Assembly (NCBI RefSeq): GCF_036023875.1 | Contig: NZ_CP107931.1 | Location: 682,001-746,000 of the forward strand | Reading direction: 5' to 3' | Length of the DNA stretch: 64,000 bases | DNA from: Mycobacterium sp. NBC_00419 | GTDB lineage: Bacteria; Actinomycetota; Actinomycetes; Mycobacteriales; Mycobacteriaceae | Shown here: in pieces, positions 62,726 to 64,000 of the stretch | Layout of the letters: each line of letters starts with the position of its first letter | Numbering within the stretch: position 1 is the stretch's first letter | The notes under the pieces: model-generated | Seen by the model: the letters and a program-made list of their open reading frames with translations, nothing else | What the model was told of the DNA's origin: nothing | Database searches by the model: none | Position numbers and translations under genes: made by a program

Positions 62726-63161
62726 CGTGAGAGGCAGATCCGTTCATACATGGCATGTAGTTGACCGACCGGTCAGCCCTGCTGAGCATAACTCTCACAC
62801 GTGCTGAGAACGTCGCCGGCGGGACCGACACCCGGCGCAGCGCCTTGCGCGCGCCCCGGCGCGCAAGTATGTCGCCGTACGTCTCGCACACGTCGATCAC
62901 GCCGGTGAGCTGATAGGTGATCCAACCCTTGTGCGTCGACGGCAGATTCTTCTCGAAGACAACATGACCCGCGATCTGCAGTGCCCAGCCGCCGAGAAAC
63001 ATCGCCGCCCCGATACGGGGCCTAGCCGCCAGTAGCGGTATCCCCCAGACGATCACCGGTAAGCCAACCAGGTGAGTCAGCTTGACCCCGCGGCTGGTGT
63101 GCTGGGTGCGGTAGTACGCCATCTTCTCGGCGAACGGGGCGCCTACAGCAGGTGCAGTCAT
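62718..63161 (-). CDS. Mpo1-like (DUF962) membrane protein
   Basis: A 147-residue protein with membrane helices in LTHLVGLPVIVWGIPLLAA and RIGAAMFLGGWALQIAGHVVFE. The pattern YRTQHTSRGVKLTHLVGLP and GHVVFEKNLPSTHKGWITYQLTG is that of the Mpo1/YGL010w family; yeast Mpo1 is an iron-dependent dioxygenase for 2-hydroxy fatty acids, using histidines here represented by His22, His31 and His66-like positions. I start at ATG 63161, as the longer frame reaches into the operator. Confidence 0.83.
   Translation of the reverse strand: MTAPAVGAPFAEKMAYYRTQHTSRGVKLTHLVGLPVIVWGIPLLAARPRIGAAMFLGGWALQIAGHVVFEKNLPSTHKGWITYQLTGVIDVCETYGDILARRGARKALRRVSVPPATFSARVRVMLSRADRSVNYMPCMNGSASHDD
62762..62775. promoter_or_regulatory. 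intragenic candidate operator before tetR
   Basis: TGACCG-AC-CGGTCA is a perfect palindrome inside the end of the Mpo1-like gene, 37 bases before the tetR start. It shares the TGACCG/CGGTCA arms with the site at 63201-63222, so the same TetR dimer could bind both. Confidence 0.5.
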
Positions 63162-63200
63162 CGCGATTCCTCTCGTCAGCGGATCGGTGATTCGGTGTTT

Positions 63201-63222
63201 ATTGACCGACCGGACGGTCAAT
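63201..63222. promoter_or_regulatory. operator in the divergent Mpo1-hydrolase promoter
   Basis: ATTGACCG (63201-63208) and CGGTCAAT (63215-63222) are exact inverted repeats around ACCGGA, between the Mpo1-like gene start (63161) and the hydrolase start (63238). This suits repression of both directions by the TetR protein. Confidence 0.75.
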
Positions 63223-63237
63223 GAGTACCATCCGGTC

Positions 63238-64000
63238 ATGCCTTTTGTCGAGACGCGCGCCGGAACGCTGTGCTATCAAGACCACGGCGACGGACCGCTG
63301 ATCGTGCTCTTGCACGCAACTCTTCACGACCACCACGACTTCGATGCGCTCGTTGAACGTCTCGAGCCCGACTACAGGCTGGTGACACTCGATTGGCCGG
63401 GCTGCGGGCTCTCGGCGCCAGCGACCGAGCCTGCGAAGCTCAGCGCGACGTTGTTCGCCGATGCCCTCGAGGATCTCGTCGACCACCTCGCGGTGCCCTC
63501 GCTCTGCATCGTGGGTAACTCGGTAGGCGGCTTCGCCGCGGCGCGGTTGGCCCTCACCCGGCCGCAGCAGGTGGCGGGTCTGGTGTTGGTCGATACGGGC
63601 GGGTTCATTCCCATGACCACTCCGACCCGGCTGTTCTGCAAGGCCATGGGAACACCCTGGATCACCCGACTCGCGTTGCCCACCTTCGCCCGGCTCTACA
63701 TGAAGCCGACGAGTTCCCTGGACCACGAGATCCTGGAACGGGTCGTCAGCCGCGCCCGAACCAGTGCCGGCGTGCAGCAGGCGGCCGCACTCTGGCGCAG
63801 CTTCGCACGCGATGACAGCGATTTACGAAGCCGCGCAGCCCAACTCGTCACGCCCACCCTGATCGTGTGGGGACTGCGCGACAGAGCCATTCCGGTGTCT
63901 GCCGGACGCGCCACCCACGCGGTCATACCGAATTCTCGGTTCGAGGTGCTCGACACCGGTCACGTGCCATTCGCCTCGGCCCCCGAAGAGTTCCTGGCGC
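63238..64000 (+). CDS. alpha/beta hydrolase, C-terminus off the right edge
   Basis: At least 254 residues of an alpha/beta-hydrolase-fold protein. The oxyanion region is VLLHATLHDHHDFDALV, the nucleophile serine is in IVGNSVGGFAAAR, the acid in LIVWGLRDRAIP, and the catalytic histidine in DTGHVPFA near the window edge, so almost the whole catalytic domain is present. Esterase, lipase or C-C hydrolase activity cannot be told apart. It is controlled by the divergent operator with the Mpo1-like/TetR pair. Confidence 0.88.
   Translation, partial: MPFVETRAGTLCYQDHGDGPLIVLLHATLHDHHDFDALVERLEPDYRLVTLDWPGCGLSAPATEPAKLSATLFADALEDLVDHLAVPSLCIVGNSVGGFAAARLALTRPQQVAGLVLVDTGGFIPMTTPTRLFCKAMGTPWITRLALPTFARLYMKPTSSLDHEILERVVSRARTSAGVQQAAALWRSFARDDSDLRSRAAQLVTPTLIVWGLRDRAIPVSAGRATHAVIPNSRFEVLDTGHVPFASAPEEFLA

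Overview
The window is high-GC actinobacterial DNA from a mycobacterium, most likely a fast-growing, pigmented, non-tuberculous species (Mycolicibacterium type). The left 31 kb follows the order of the M. tuberculosis Rv2238c-Rv2264c region: ahpE, aceE, mabR, the FAS-II operon fabD-acpM-kasA-kasB-accD6, glpD with a TetR regulator, an FAD oxidase, a diacylglycerol kinase, a DUF3145 protein, a serine hydrolase, mscR with its metallo-beta-lactamase partner, an SDR and the proline-rich Hsp70-like protein. Carotenoid genes, MmpS/MmpL, 13E12-type HNH proteins and a PGRS protein also fit a mycobacterium.

Layout. 1-842: an AT-richer membrane-protein gene cut by the left edge lies directly beyond the 3' end of a tRNA-Val gene and looks like the edge of an integrated element. 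0.9-15 kb: central and mycolate metabolism, covering peroxiredoxin, pyruvate dehydrogenase E1, FAS-II elongation with its regulator MabR and a candidate MabR operator, an amino-acid permease and glycerol-3-phosphate dehydrogenase. 15-31 kb: lipid and redox genes plus a 13E12/HNH gene with an SOS box across its start codon, mscR with a perfect 20-bp palindrome across its start codon, a carboxyl methyltransferase-like protein and a membrane-anchored Hsp70-like protein.

30-38.4 kb: a tightly coupled minus-strand carotenoid operon (crtE, crtI, crtB, a 29-codon ORF, a methyltransferase, crtU, a Rieske protein, perhaps a dinucleotide-binding oxidoreductase) behind a candidate SigF promoter. It has the genes for making and desaturating phytoene and for an aromatising CrtU, but no lycopene cyclase. 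Divergent from it is an unusual 145-residue protein made of 12-residue Gly/Ser repeats followed by cysteine at every third residue.

38.9-53 kb: an SDR, polyketide-cyclase-fold and DUF732 proteins, an mmpS-mmpL-DUF5078 operon, several exported or lipid-anchored proteins, an aldo/keto reductase, an acyltransferase and a TetR regulator with a double palindrome. 53.2-55.4 kb: a rearranged stretch where the 3' end of a VTT membrane protein and part of a DUF2237 gene are duplicated around a small secreted protein. 55.4-61.4 kb: three proteins with PE/PPE-associated domains but Sec-type N-termini in place of PE or PPE domains: a double-DTG aspartic protease, a PE-PPE-fold serine hydrolase and a PGRS protein. 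61.5-64 kb: a hypothetical protein, then a TetR/Mpo1-like pair divergent from an alpha/beta hydrolase that runs off the right edge, with two matching candidate operators.

All calls come from reading the sequence; no database search was run. Positions given for starts differ from the longest possible ORF where a ribosome-binding site, overlap or family length argues for a shorter protein.
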